Part shown: positions 20,438 to 28,857 of the stretch, piece by piece
Numbering within the stretch: the stretch's first letter is position 1
How the letters are laid out: each line of letters begins with the position of its first letter
DNA from: Fodinisporobacter ferrooxydans
GTDB taxonomy: Bacteria > Bacillota > Bacilli > Tumebacillales > MYW30-H2
Direction of reading: 5' to 3'
DNA length: 64,000 nt
NCBI RefSeq assembly: GCF_022818495.1
Contig: NZ_CP089291.1
Span: 1,396,501 to 1,460,500, forward strand
Notes under the pieces: model-generated
Databases searched by the model: none
Told to the model about the DNA's origin: nothing
Seen by the model: the letters and a program-made list of their open reading frames with translations, nothing else
Translations under genes and position numbers: made by a program

Positions 20438-21016
20438 ATGAATGTAAAACGGCTGTTTCTGCTGATTCTTGGCGCAGTCAGTTGCGGGATGTTGCTTGGA
20501 GTCGTCCTGGCATCTTCCGGGCTATTTGCTCACATCTCGACTATTAATGGTTTGATTACGGGTGGATTTGTAAGCGCAACGAGTTTAATGGGATTTTGGG
20601 CATATCTTACCCTGAATTTTATCATGCGCGGGTTTCGATTTTGGCATGCATTGCAAGTGATCGTTCTGGCAATTGTCTGTATCGATGTTGTTGTTCTCCG
20701 CCACGATTTGCAAGGGGCAATGGACTCATATGCACCCTATCTATGGTTTGCCGTCTGGCCGCTGCTGATTGCTGGAATTGCAGCGGGCATCAAGGCGAAA
20801 CTTGCGGGAGCGCGCGCGTTTCTGCCGGCTTTATTTTTCATGTATGTGTTTACGATTGTGGAGTGGATCCCTGGATTGCAGTTATCAGGGCAACTCGGTA
20901 TGCAAACAATGGTGGGGATCATCTTGCTAGGATGCAACAGCTTTCTCCTATTGATCCTTGGTAAAATTATAAAACCCTCAACACCGGTTGAGGGGAAATC
21001 AGCAGTTATGAACTGA
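20438..21016 (+). CDS. kbaA: KbaA-like membrane protein (KinB pathway activation)
   Basis: A 192-residue integral membrane protein with about six hydrophobic segments. It has the size and hydropathy of KbaA, which in B. subtilis is needed for KinB to feed phosphate into the Spo0 phosphorelay, and it lies between gerD and pdaB exactly as there. Recognition rests on position, topology and general resemblance; I see no catalytic motif. GAGGTG lies 5 bases before the ATG. The end of the coding sequence contains a terminator for the convergent pdaB. Confidence 0.82.
   Translation: MNVKRLFLLILGAVSCGMLLGVVLASSGLFAHISTINGLITGGFVSATSLMGFWAYLTLNFIMRGFRFWHALQVIVLAIVCIDVVVLRHDLQGAMDSYAPYLWFAVWPLLIAGIAAGIKAKLAGARAFLPALFFMYVFTIVEWIPGLQLSGQLGMQTMVGIILLGCNSFLLLILGKIIKPSTPVEGKSAVMN
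20971..20994 (-). terminator. pdaB terminator embedded in the kbaA 3' end
   Basis: CCCTCAAC (20975-20982), loop ACCG, GTTGAGGG (20987-20994). Read on the minus strand the stem is followed by TTTTATAATTTT, so it should stop transcripts coming from pdaB, inside the last codons of kbaA. Confidence 0.75.
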
Positions 21017-21029
21017 TATGCAGCGGGAG

Positions 21030-21800
21030 TTAGGATTCCTTTGAGGAAATATTGGCTTCCGATAGCAATTCTGACACAGTTACGAATTGATAACCTTTTT
21101 GGCGCAATCCGTCGATAATGGTTGGCAGTGCTTGCACCGTTTGTTTACAAGAATCGCTTGCATGCATGAGAATAATATCGCCTGGCACAGCTTTTGTCAC
21201 GACACGCTGTACAATCGTACTGACACCGGGATTTTTCCAGTCCAGGGAATCGGTTTTCCATTGGATGACTTTATATCCCATTGCGTTTAATTTTGTCAAT
21301 ACACGTTTGTTAAAATCTCCATTCGGTGTGCGAATCAAAGTTGTCTTGACGCCGGTAACCTGATAAATGGCTTCCTGTGCTTTTCGAACTTGACCATCAA
21401 TCCATGCGTCGTCAAATTCGGAAAAATTTTTATGAGCATGTCCATGACTGCCGATTTCAAAACCCATATCTTTGATTCGTTTGGCAATCTCCGCGTGTTG
21501 CAATGTCCAGGGACCGGAGAGAAAAAACGTTGCCTTATTCAGTTTTTTTGCTTGCAAGACATCGAGAACAGGACCAGGCGTTTTTTCTCCCCAACTGATG
21601 TCAAATGTCAACGCTACCATTTTTTTTGTTGTATTGACTTGGTAAATCGCTGTTGGAGCCTTTGGCGCCTGATATGTATCTTCGGCAACTGATTTGGTTT
21701 TGGCATCAATAGTTTGCGGTACAATAGGCAAAATAACAAGCGATAGGAATAGAATGATGAAGCAGCAAATCCCATACCATTTTTTATTATTCACATACAT
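21030..21800 (-). CDS. pdaB: Polysaccharide deacetylase PdaB
   Basis: A 256-residue NodB-family protein with an N-terminal membrane anchor (about 8-30). The family motifs are present: TFDISWGEK (general base region), SHGHAHKNF (metal histidines), RTPNGDFN, and DIILMHASDS. As in other PdaB proteins the first motif is TFDISWG rather than the TFDDG of active NodB enzymes, so enzyme activity is uncertain. PdaB is required late in sporulation for spore stability. The ATG at 21800 follows GGGAGG by 11 bases; the frame extends upstream to 21929 but through the divergent intergenic region. Confidence 0.9.
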   Translation of the reverse strand: MYVNNKKWYGICCFIILFLSLVILPIVPQTIDAKTKSVAEDTYQAPKAPTAIYQVNTTKKMVALTFDISWGEKTPGPVLDVLQAKKLNKATFFLSGPWTLQHAEIAKRIKDMGFEIGSHGHAHKNFSEFDDAWIDGQVRKAQEAIYQVTGVKTTLIRTPNGDFNKRVLTKLNAMGYKVIQWKTDSLDWKNPGVSTIVQRVVTKAVPGDIILMHASDSCKQTVQALPTIIDGLRQKGYQFVTVSELLSEANISSKES

Positions 21801-21816
21801 CGAATCAAAAACCTCC

Positions 21817-21847
21817 CAACAAACAATGTCAATACAAGTGTTTGTTG
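21817..21847. promoter_or_regulatory. Inverted repeat in the pdaB/spoIIM-like divergent gap
   Basis: CAACAAACA (21817-21825) and TGTTTGTTG (21839-21847) are perfect complements with a 13-base spacer, in the 100-base gap between the two divergent genes. The spacing of about two helical turns would suit a dimeric DNA-binding protein. Confidence 0.5.
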
Positions 21848-21900
21848 AAATGTTAAAATTATGCAGACAATCTTTGGGAGGAACGTAGGGAGTAATTCGG

Positions 21901-22509
21901 ATGAGAATAGGGAAAATACTGAAAGCCAATTACCGATATATCCTTGCCATGACTCTGATTTTCTTTGCGGGAGCTGGTTTGGGGGGGATAGACCGCCATG
22001 CTTTGCACCCATTTATGCAATCGCAATTGGAACATTTAAAGACGATTGCCGGCGATATCAAACAGAGGAATAATCCGCTTTATACAACAATGCAGATTTT
22101 TTTCAATAATTTTGAGGTCGGCATTATTTATGTGCCGCTCTTAGGTATATTTTTTGGTTTGTTTCCAATTTTTATGATTTTTACGAACGGATTACTTGTC
22201 GGGTATGTTGTGAGCGGAATTACGACAGAGATGCATTTGAGCGTCTGGAAGGTGTTGCTGTTTGGCATCTTGCCACACGGCATTCTTGAAATTCCTGCTT
22301 TCATCTTTTCTGCATCGATTGCGATGAAGCTGGGATTTGTCATGATCCGGCCGATTCCCGCAATGAGTCGCGGCCAGAGCTTGCGCTACGTAGTCCATGA
22401 GTATATTCCGGTTCTCATTGCAGTCAGTGCGGTATTGCTCGTTGCAGCTTGCATTGAAGGGTTTGTTACACCTGTCTTGATGCATGCATTTTTGCTGCAG
22501 CGGCAATAA
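21901..22509 (+). CDS. Stage II sporulation protein M (SpoIIM) family membrane protein
   Basis: A 202-residue protein with about five membrane segments and the DUF95/SpoIIM signature LLFGILPHGILEIPAF. SpoIIM itself works with SpoIID and SpoIIP in peptidoglycan remodelling during engulfment. A SpoIIM-family protein beside pdaB is also found in several Bacillales, but this one may be a paralogue and not the engulfment protein, as spoIIM normally lies elsewhere. The ATG at 21901 follows GGGAG by 9 bases. Confidence 0.85.
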   Translation: MRIGKILKANYRYILAMTLIFFAGAGLGGIDRHALHPFMQSQLEHLKTIAGDIKQRNNPLYTTMQIFFNNFEVGIIYVPLLGIFFGLFPIFMIFTNGLLVGYVVSGITTEMHLSVWKVLLFGILPHGILEIPAFIFSASIAMKLGFVMIRPIPAMSRGQSLRYVVHEYIPVLIAVSAVLLVAACIEGFVTPVLMHAFLLQRQ

Positions 22510-22575
22510 GGCGGAATGATCGAATCGCGTAAACGAAAAAGGGTAGTCAGTATGCAGGTTACGGTGGAAAGCATG

Positions 22576-22824
22576 TTACAGATCGTAAATACTTTCCACT
22601 TCTTCTGCACCAAAGGAAATCTCATGTATTTCCTCTTTTTGAGAGTAGGATACTTTATACACTGTCAGCGTACGGTTGATCAATTTAGGCGAAGTGATGT
22701 CAAAATCAGCCAATAACGCTTCCTCTATCGTTTGTTTTTCTTTTACATGTTCATCATGCGGATCAATCATTTCTAATGCAGTCAGTTGTGTCCAGCTCAT
22801 TAATAACAACTCAAAATCTTCCAC
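22576..22824 (-). CDS. Conserved-looking small acidic protein of unknown function
   Basis: An 82-residue soluble acidic protein that I do not recognise. It has no cysteine pair, no membrane segment and no signal peptide. The GTG at 22824 is chosen because GGGAGGAT lies 6 bases upstream; an in-frame TTG at 22839 comes before that site. It is convergent with the SpoIIM-like gene and runs in the same direction as dedA, 35 bases downstream of dedA. The strong site and clean frame suggest it is real. Confidence 0.65.
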   Translation of the reverse strand: MEDFELLLMSWTQLTALEMIDPHDEHVKEKQTIEEALLADFDITSPKLINRTLTVYKVSYSQKEEIHEISFGAEEVESIYDL

Positions 22825-22859
22825 GTTATATCCTCCCAATATATGTATCGATTATCCGA

Positions 22860-23456
22860 TCACTGAGGTTTTTTTTTTCGGAACCATATGTAAGAGGCAA
22901 TCGCCAAAACCACAGCAAAAGGTATTAGCCAGAGGGCATAATGGTGAATCATATGTTCTACTTTTCGCCAGTGCATTCCAACGGATTTTCCGATCGTAAT
23001 GAAAACGAAGGACCAGAATAATCCGCCTGGCAGCGCATATAATGCAAACTCTTTATACGTCATATTGCCAATACCTGCACTATATGCAGTCAGATGACGG
23101 AAACCGGGAATAAAAAACCCGAAGAAAATCGTCCATTTCCCGACTTTATGGAACCATTCTTCGACTCTTCGAATTTTTTCTTCGGTAATGCCTACTTTGC
23201 TTCCATATCGATGGATCAATGGCATTCCTACAGCATGTCCGATATAAAAGCTTAATGAGATGCCGACAGATGTTCCACAAAATGCTCCGAAAAGAATTCC
23301 CAGATAATTTAACTCGCCTTTTGATACCATAAATCCGGAAAACATCAACAGCACTTCATCAGGCACGGGTATTCCCACAATACCTAATGTGAGCAAAAGG
23401 AATAGACCGATATATCCGTATGTTGATATAATTCCTATAATTATATGTTCACCCAC
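22860..23456 (-). CDS. DedA-family membrane protein
   Basis: A 198-residue protein with four to five membrane segments. The family core GTSVGISLSFYIGHAVGMPLI and the block FFGFFIPGFRHLTAYSAGIGNMTYKEF contain the conserved basic and glycine residues of the VTT/DedA domain. DedA proteins have been shown to recycle undecaprenyl phosphate or phosphatidylethanolamine in other bacteria. The GTG start is 6 bases after TTGGAGG. The C-terminus ends in a basic tail (FRKKKPQ) that would be cytoplasmic. Confidence 0.88.
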   Translation of the reverse strand: MGEHIIIGIISTYGYIGLFLLLTLGIVGIPVPDEVLLMFSGFMVSKGELNYLGILFGAFCGTSVGISLSFYIGHAVGMPLIHRYGSKVGITEEKIRRVEEWFHKVGKWTIFFGFFIPGFRHLTAYSAGIGNMTYKEFALYALPGGLFWSFVFITIGKSVGMHWRKVEHMIHHYALWLIPFAVVLAIASYIWFRKKKPQ

Positions 23457-23595
23457 GTGGAGCCTCCAATCCCGATCGGCATCAATTCATAGAGATTGTA
23501 ACATACAAAAGATTAGCCATTCCATGAAAAAGAAGAAAATAAATGAAAAATCTTCTTGTAAAAAGTTTAGGACGAATGTTTCTGTAACATACCTA

Positions 23596-23639
23596 TTTTA
23601 TGGAGAAATGTTTATCCTTTTTTATGGAGAAACGTTTAT
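23596..23639 (+). repeat. Tandem duplication upstream of mnmH
   Basis: TTTTATGGAGAAATGTTTAT (23596-23615) is repeated at 23620-23639 with one difference, period 24. It lies in the 280-base gap between dedA and mnmH, which holds nothing else I can identify. Confidence 0.88.
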
Positions 23640-23737
23640 TCTTATCATTCGCAGAACATGTGCAATTCGATGAATATGCTTGGTAAGATCAACATGTGAA
23701 CATACATGACCAAATTGATGAAATGAAGGTAGATGCA

Positions 23738-24808
23738 ATGTTTCGTGACATAGAAATTCAAAATGCTGAGCAGTTGATGAATCCTTTGTGGATTGACGTA
23801 CGCTCACCTGACGAGTTTCGGGAAGCGACGATCCCTGGCGCCATCAATGTACCATTATTTGACGATGAAGAAAGGGCGCAAATTGGAACGGTCTATAAGC
23901 AGGAAAGTCAGGAAGCAGCCAAGCTTTTAGGTTTGGAAATCGCATCGAAAAAACTTCCTGCCCTTGTCCGGACGATTGGATCCATGCAGGAAAACGGGCG
24001 GGATACGATTGTTTTTTGCTGGCGTGGAGGAATGCGCAGCAAAACGGTTGCAACGATCATGGATTTAATGGACGTTTCTGTCTATCGGTTGACTGGAGGG
24101 TACCGTGCATTCCGCAATCATATTGCCGAATCCTTGCTAACGTATGAACGGGATGAACCGGTTCCACGCTGTGTAGTATTGCATGGAATGACCGGCGTGG
24201 GGAAAACCATGCTTTTGCAGCAAATGCATGAAGAAGGTTGGCCGGTATTAGATCTCGAAAAATTAGCGGGGCATAAGGGTTCCGTTTTTGGTGCGATCGG
24301 TGAAACGGATGTTCGGAATCAACGGATGTTTGAGGCTTTGCTATACGAGGAATTGAAGCGGTTGAAAGGACAGCCGTATATGATCATTGAAGCGGAAAGC
24401 AAACGGATTGGGCGTGTGATGCTGCCTGAGTTTTTAGTCGAAGCGAAGGCCCTGGGGCTGCATATATACCTGGAAGCACCGCTTTCGATACGTGTGCAGC
24501 GAACACTTATGCAGTACCCGGTAAATATCGATGACATGGATGACAAGGTAAGTTTTGCACTCAAACGGATTGAAAAACGGGTGTCGCCCGATCTGCGTCA
24601 TGCCTGGTGGTGTGCGTTACAAGAGCAGCGGTATGAAGATTTGATTGAGAGCTTGCTGCGGGATTATTATGATTCCCGATATCAACATGCATTTGAACAA
24701 TACACCGGAACGATTCACTATGTCGATGCAACCGATTTGGAGGAGTGTAAACAGTCTATACGCGAGATCATTGTAGCTACTCCGGCTTCAACAATTCCGA
24801 ATCGTTAA
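23738..24808 (+). CDS. mnmH: tRNA 2-selenouridine synthase
   Basis: A 356-residue MnmH/SelU. The N-terminal rhodanese domain carries the catalytic cysteine in VFCWRGGMRSKT (about residue 94), and the P-loop domain begins GMTGVGKT (about 150-157). The enzyme replaces sulfur with selenium in 2-thiouridine at the tRNA wobble position, using selenophosphate, and passes through a geranylated intermediate. No selD lies in the window. The ATG at 23738 follows GAAGG and gives the usual family start; longer in-frame starts at 23696 and 23723 have no better site. A terminator follows. Confidence 0.93.
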   Translation: MFRDIEIQNAEQLMNPLWIDVRSPDEFREATIPGAINVPLFDDEERAQIGTVYKQESQEAAKLLGLEIASKKLPALVRTIGSMQENGRDTIVFCWRGGMRSKTVATIMDLMDVSVYRLTGGYRAFRNHIAESLLTYERDEPVPRCVVLHGMTGVGKTMLLQQMHEEGWPVLDLEKLAGHKGSVFGAIGETDVRNQRMFEALLYEELKRLKGQPYMIIEAESKRIGRVMLPEFLVEAKALGLHIYLEAPLSIRVQRTLMQYPVNIDDMDDKVSFALKRIEKRVSPDLRHAWWCALQEQRYEDLIESLLRDYYDSRYQHAFEQYTGTIHYVDATDLEECKQSIREIIVATPASTIPNR

Positions 24809-24810
24809 TC

Positions 24811-24852
24811 GGAATTTCTACAGCAGAAGTAATGTGAATTTCTACAACAAAA
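24811..24852 (+). repeat. Imperfect duplication after mnmH
   Basis: GAATTTCTACAGCAGAAG (24811-24828) recurs as GAATTTCTACAACAAAAG (24835-24852). AGTAATGTG also appears twice nearby (24827-24835, 24863-24871). Confidence 0.8.
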
Positions 24853-24871
24853 GACGAATAGTAGTAATGTG

Positions 24872-24903
24872 TTGCTGGATCGAGTATTCAGCAATTTTTT
24901 TTA
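24872..24903 (+). terminator. Terminator after mnmH
   Basis: TTGCTG (24872-24877) and CAGCAA (24889-24894) pair, with an 11-base loop, followed by a run of eight or nine T. It isolates mnmH from the sulfate operon. Confidence 0.8.
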
Positions 24904-24952
24904 TTCACTGAGATCCGAAAATATAGATGTTAGCTATCTGATAAATTTTTTA

Positions 24953-24982
24953 TTGACTAATTCCGTATCGGAATAGTAAAGT
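24953..24982 (+). promoter_or_regulatory. Promoter and operator candidate of cysH-TSUP-sat
   Basis: TTGACT (24953-24958), 18 bases, TAAAGT (24977-24982). Between the boxes lies the palindrome ATTCCG-TAT-CGGAAT (24960-24974), placed so that a bound protein would block RNA polymerase. A GGAAT-type palindrome in sulfur-gene promoters recalls the sites of the Rrf2-family repressor CymR of Bacillales; that link is inference. The leader is about 200 bases. Confidence 0.6.
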
Positions 24983-25129
24983 ATAAGTAAGAAATTAATT
25001 CATAGTATTTCGGTATGTTTAATAAAAATAAAAATGACCAAAGACAAATGGAAACAAGTTGTAAGGTTCCAAATTCGCCTAGAAAACATAGGATAAAGAG
25101 AATTTGTTTCGGGAAATTTTTTTGAACCT

Positions 25130-25172
25130 ATGATAAAAAATTCTAATGCGAAGAATTAAAATTTCTTATCAT
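25130..25172 (+). promoter_or_regulatory. Long hairpin in the cysH leader
   Basis: Arms at 25130-25147 and 25155-25172 pair at 16 of 18 positions with a 7-base loop. The structure ends just before the AAAGGGAGAGG ribosome binding region and 19 bases before the ATG. It is AT-rich and has no T-run, so it may affect mRNA stability or ribosome access. No SAM-riboswitch core is visible in the leader. Confidence 0.6.
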
Positions 25173-25191
25173 AAAGGGAGAGGACCGCAAG

Positions 25192-25923
25192 ATGTCAAAT
25201 CAACAACTACTTGAAGCAAAAGAAATCTCCTTGACACAGGAGCAAATTGCATCTGCAGCAGAACAGTTTGAACACGCATCACCACAAGAACTTCTACGTT
25301 ATGGACTTGAGACATTTGGAAATACAATTGCGCTTGCTTGCAGTTTTGGGGCAGAAGATGTTGTGTTGGTGGATATGCTTATGAAAATTAATCCGTCCGC
25401 TAAAATCTTTTATTTGGATACCGATGTTCTGTTCCCGGAGACTTATGCCGTACGGGACGCGATCATTGAACGCTATCAGCCGCAGCAATTGATTCAATAC
25501 AGTCCGTTGCTTTCACTGCAAGAACAAAAGGCGCAATACGGCGCTGAACTTTGGGGATTCGACCCGAACTCTTGCTGCAACATTCGCAAAGTCGAGCCTT
25601 TGGAACGTGCATTGCTGCCGCTCAAAGCGTGGATTACCGGGATTCGCAGGGATCAAGCGCCGACAAGAGCAAACGCCAAGGTGGTGGAATCAGACCAACG
25701 GTTTCGGCTTGTCAAGCTGAATCCGTTGGCAAGCTGGACCAATGAGCAAGTATGGGACTATATCAAAGAAAATAACGTTCCTTACAACGTACTGCATGAT
25801 CAAGGATATCCGAGCATTGGCTGCATTCATTGCACACGTCAGGTAAAGCCGGGGGAAGATCCGCGGGCAGGCCGCTGGGCAGGTTTTCAGAAGACGGAAT
25901 GCGGATTGCATATGAAAAATTAA
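25192..25923 (+). CDS. cysH: Assimilatory adenylyl-sulfate (APS) reductase
   Basis: A 243-residue reductase that converts APS to sulfite with thioredoxin as donor. Two cysteine pairs (CC at 128-129 and CIHC at 211-214) bind a [4Fe-4S] cluster, which marks the APS-type enzyme rather than the cluster-free PAPS-type. The catalytic cysteine is in the C-terminal ECGLH (about 237). The PP-loop-like nucleotide site begins CSFGAEDVVL. The absence of an APS kinase gene from the operon agrees with direct APS reduction. A good site (GGGAGAGG) precedes the ATG. Confidence 0.95.
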   Translation: MSNQQLLEAKEISLTQEQIASAAEQFEHASPQELLRYGLETFGNTIALACSFGAEDVVLVDMLMKINPSAKIFYLDTDVLFPETYAVRDAIIERYQPQQLIQYSPLLSLQEQKAQYGAELWGFDPNSCCNIRKVEPLERALLPLKAWITGIRRDQAPTRANAKVVESDQRFRLVKLNPLASWTNEQVWDYIKENNVPYNVLHDQGYPSIGCIHCTRQVKPGEDPRAGRWAGFQKTECGLHMKN

Positions 25924-25963
25924 CGTTTCGCATATTGGTTCATGATGGAAAGAGTGTGATCAA

Positions 25964-26758
25964 ATGGATCTAAAAGTGACAATCGGCGGTTGGGTCGTAG
26001 GATTCCTGGTTGGAATCACGGGTATGGGCGGTGGACTCATCATGACCCCGCTCATGATATTTGTTTTCGGTGTATCGCCGTCGATTGCAGTGGGTACAGA
26101 TTTGGTCTACTCTTCGATCACGAAATTATTCGGCGCGATGCAACATTGGCGGCAACAAACGATTCGTTTTTCAATCGTAAAGCTCCTGGCACTTGGCAGT
26201 GTACCGGGAGCATTGCTTGGGGTATCGATTCTTGACGCACTTCGCCGTGTATTTTCCGCAAATGATTTTCAGCACATCATTTCTGATGGATTGGGCATAA
26301 CCTATTTGGGGCTTACCGGATGGATGGTTTGGAATATGGTTCGCAAACGGAACGCAGAGAATGATGTGTCAATCCGCGCTGCATATGCCAGGGATCCGGG
26401 AAGACAGAAACGGCATACGGTATTGTTGGGGTTCGTCGGCGGGATGCTGGTGGGTCTCACATCTGTGGGGAGTGGTACCGTGTTTATGGCGGCGCTCTTG
26501 GTGATGTATCCACTGCCGGCAGCACAATTGGTCGGAACGGATATTTTACAGGCAGTCATCGTAACAGGTACGGCCGGATTGGCCCATGCGGCGATCGGCA
26601 ATGTCAACATTCATATGGTTTTACAATTGCTGCTGGGAAGCATTCCAGGGATTTTGATGGGAAGTCGGATTAGTAAAAAAATTCCGGATGCAGCTATCCG
26701 ATTTTGTATTTTAATGCTATTAATGGGAACAAGCATGCAGATGCTTGGCGTGTTATGA
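25964..26758 (+). CDS. TSUP/TauE-SafE family membrane permease
   Basis: A 264-residue membrane protein with seven to eight segments. Two related halves each carry a glycine-rich start, [19 protein letters not shown] and [20 protein letters not shown], the hallmark of TauE/SafE (TSUP) transporters. Placed between cysH and sat, it most likely moves sulfate or a related sulfur oxyanion, either as uptake permease or as sulfite exporter; direction cannot be read from sequence. The sat start lies 20 bases after its stop. Confidence 0.85.
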   Translation: MDLKVTIGGWVVGFLVGITGMGGGLIMTPLMIFVFGVSPSIAVGTDLVYSSITKLFGAMQHWRQQTIRFSIVKLLALGSVPGALLGVSILDALRRVFSANDFQHIISDGLGITYLGLTGWMVWNMVRKRNAENDVSIRAAYARDPGRQKRHTVLLGFVGGMLVGLTSVGSGTVFMAALLVMYPLPAAQLVGTDILQAVIVTGTAGLAHAAIGNVNIHMVLQLLLGSIPGILMGSRISKKIPDAAIRFCILMLLMGTSMQMLGVL

Positions 26759-26778
26759 TAGGATGGGAGGAATCAAAA

Positions 26779-27957
26779 ATGACACAAACGATTGCAGCAC
26801 ATGGAGGTACATTAATCAATCGTCAACTGACAGGAGCGGCAAGGGAAGAGGCTCTGGCAGCCGCTCAATCTTATAAAAAAATCGAGATTACCAATTGGAC
26901 AATTTCCGATCTGGAATTGATTGGGATTGGCGCTTTTTCTCCATTGCAAGGATTTATGGCGGAAGTGGACTATCTTTCCGTATTAGACACGATGCATTTG
27001 AAGAATGGGGCGGTTTGGAGTATTCCAATCGTATTGCCTGTGGATGATGTGACTGCAAATACGTTAACGGTTGGGGAAACGGCAGCGCTTGTCGGAGCAA
27101 TTGATCAAAAGATTTACGGCACGATAGCGATCTCCGATATATACACATATGACAAAGAAAAGGAAGCACGGGCGGTATATCGGACGACAGAACTTGCACA
27201 CCCGGGAGTCAAGAAGCTTTATGAACGTCCCGACTACTATGTGGGCGGTACGATTACATTATTAAATCGCAAGCAGCCAACGGAATTCGCAGAATTTTAC
27301 TTGGATCCGCGGGAAACTCGCGCAGCGTTTGCAGATTTGGGATGGAAAACAGTCGTTGGGTTTCAAACCCGCAATCCGGTTCATCGGGCTCATGAATACA
27401 TTCAAAAATGCGCATTGGAAATCGTCGACGGATTGTTCTTGAATCCATTGGTTGGCGAGACAAAAGCGGACGATATCCCTGCAGATGTTCGTATGCGCAG
27501 TTATCAAGTATTACTGAATACCTATTACCCGAAAAATCGCGTATTCTTTGCGGTGTTCCCGGCAGCGATGCGATATGCGGGACCGCGGGAAGCAATTTTC
27601 CATGCACTGGTTCGCAAAAATTACGGATGCACACATTTTATTGTCGGACGCGACCATGCAGGTGTCGGCAATTATTATGGCACATATGATTCCCAGCTTA
27701 TTTTTAGAGAGTTTCAGCCAGAAGAACTGGGGATTACGCCATTGTTTTTTGAACATAGTTTCTATTGTAAAAAATGTGCAGGCATGGCATCGACGAAGAC
27801 ATGCCCGCATGATGCAAGCGAGCATTTGACATTGTCAGGCACCAAAGTGCGAGAAAAACTCCGCAACGGCGAAGCATTGCCGCCAGAGTTCAGTCGACCG
27901 GAAGTGGCGGCGGTATTGATTGAAGGATTGAGAGAAAAAGCGCCTGTAAACAACTAA
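26779..27957 (+). CDS. sat: Sulfate adenylyltransferase (ATP sulfurylase)
   Basis: A 392-residue homo-oligomeric ATP sulfurylase making APS from sulfate and ATP. The active-site motifs QTRNP (about 196-200) and HRAH (202-205), and the GRDHAGVG block, are intact. A cysteine-rich segment [15 protein letters not shown] near the C-terminus resembles the zinc site of some bacterial enzymes. No APS kinase domain is fused. The ATG at 26779 follows GGGAGG by 8 bases; a longer frame overlapping the permease gene was rejected. A terminator closes the operon. Confidence 0.95.
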   Translation: MTQTIAAHGGTLINRQLTGAAREEALAAAQSYKKIEITNWTISDLELIGIGAFSPLQGFMAEVDYLSVLDTMHLKNGAVWSIPIVLPVDDVTANTLTVGETAALVGAIDQKIYGTIAISDIYTYDKEKEARAVYRTTELAHPGVKKLYERPDYYVGGTITLLNRKQPTEFAEFYLDPRETRAAFADLGWKTVVGFQTRNPVHRAHEYIQKCALEIVDGLFLNPLVGETKADDIPADVRMRSYQVLLNTYYPKNRVFFAVFPAAMRYAGPREAIFHALVRKNYGCTHFIVGRDHAGVGNYYGTYDSQLIFREFQPEELGITPLFFEHSFYCKKCAGMASTKTCPHDASEHLTLSGTKVREKLRNGEALPPEFSRPEVAAVLIEGLREKAPVNN

Positions 27958-28024
27958 ATAGCGCTTAAAAGGGAAGTAAGAAGTATTTGATTTAACAATG
28001 GATCGTTTTGTATTTGATTGGATT

Positions 28025-28056
28025 GAGGTCTGGTATATTGCACAGGCCTCTTTTTT
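28025..28056 (+). terminator. Terminator after sat
   Basis: GAGGTCTG (28025-28032) pairs with CAGGCCTC (28043-28050) with one G-U pair, followed by TTTTTT. Confidence 0.85.
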
Positions 28057-28163
28057 CTGCCGCTGAATAATCGCCAAGAATATTTTATTAAGTTTTTTAT
28101 CGGTTTTTGCAACAATGTAAAGATTTCAATGATATACTAAATGGACAGATTTTTGAACAAGAT

Positions 28164-28190
28164 TGAAACTTATTTGTTTTTGTTTCGTAT
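28164..28190 (+). promoter_or_regulatory. Sigma-W type ECF promoter
   Basis: TGAAAC (28164-28169), exactly 16 bases, then CGTAT (28186-28190). This is the sigma-W consensus of B. subtilis (TGAAAC-N16-CGTA). It lies 39 bases before the sigma gene start, so the sigma factor probably drives its own operon. Confidence 0.85.
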
Positions 28191-28228
28191 ATAAAAGTAC
28201 CGGCAAATTTGCAGGGGAGTTTCTATAC

Positions 28229-28828
28229 ATGGAAGTATCGGAAATAAAGCTGATCAAGCGTGCCAAACGCGGGGATCAACAAGCATTTGCGGAGATTGTG
28301 GAACGCTATAAAGATAAATTGTATAATGTCGCATTTCGCATGCTCGGTAATCGGCAAGAGGCGGAAGATGCCGTACAAGAGGCTTTTTTGCGGGCATATG
28401 CAAATTTGAAAACGTATGATTCCAGCTATAAATTTACTACATGGATTTACCGAATCATAACGAATCTTAGCATCGATCGCCTGCGCAAAAGGAAAATCGA
28501 CGAGTCTCTTGATGCTGCAAATGATCCTGACGAGATCTCACTGTATCATACCATCAGCAGTGATGAATTGACGCCGGAAGAGGAGATTGTGCGCAGTGAG
28601 ACGCAAGATGAGGTTCAATCTGCCATTCTCCAGTTGCCGCCTGCATACCGGGCGACCATTCTTTTAAAGTATGTTCATGATCGATCCGTCCAGGAAATAT
28701 CCGAGATTTTGCGTATCCCGGCCGCTACGGTCAAGACGCGATTGCATCGGGGCAGAGAAGCGTTAAAAGGGATTTTGGAAGAGATAATGGGGAGATCGAA
28801 TTCCAAACAAAAAATTCGTAAGGTATAA
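28229..28828 (+). CDS. sigW: ECF sigma factor, SigW type
   Basis: A 199-residue ECF sigma factor with region 2 (QQAFAEIVERYKDKLYNVAFRMLGNRQEAEDAVQEAFLRAYANLKTYD) binding the -10 element and region 4 (LPPAYRATILLKYVHDRSVQEISEILRIPAATVKTRLHRGREALK) binding the -35 element. It resembles B. subtilis SigW, which answers envelope stress and antimicrobial peptides. The ATG at 28229 lies behind GGGGAG; the frame extends upstream across the promoter and that part is not coding. The anti-sigma gene follows after 29 bases. Gene order sigW-rsiW-cdaA-cdaR-glmM-glmS is that of B. subtilis. Confidence 0.93.
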   Translation: MEVSEIKLIKRAKRGDQQAFAEIVERYKDKLYNVAFRMLGNRQEAEDAVQEAFLRAYANLKTYDSSYKFTTWIYRIITNLSIDRLRKRKIDESLDAANDPDEISLYHTISSDELTPEEEIVRSETQDEVQSAILQLPPAYRATILLKYVHDRSVQEISEILRIPAATVKTRLHRGREALKGILEEIMGRSNSKQKIRKV

Positions 28829-28857
28829 TATATAATACTCCTAGGGAGGTGCCTCCT

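Noticed and set aside
24983-25191. SAM (S-box) or T-box riboswitch before the sulfate genes
   Set aside because: The conserved S-box core and T-box specifier/antiterminator sequences are not present; only a promoter, palindrome and simple hairpin are seen.
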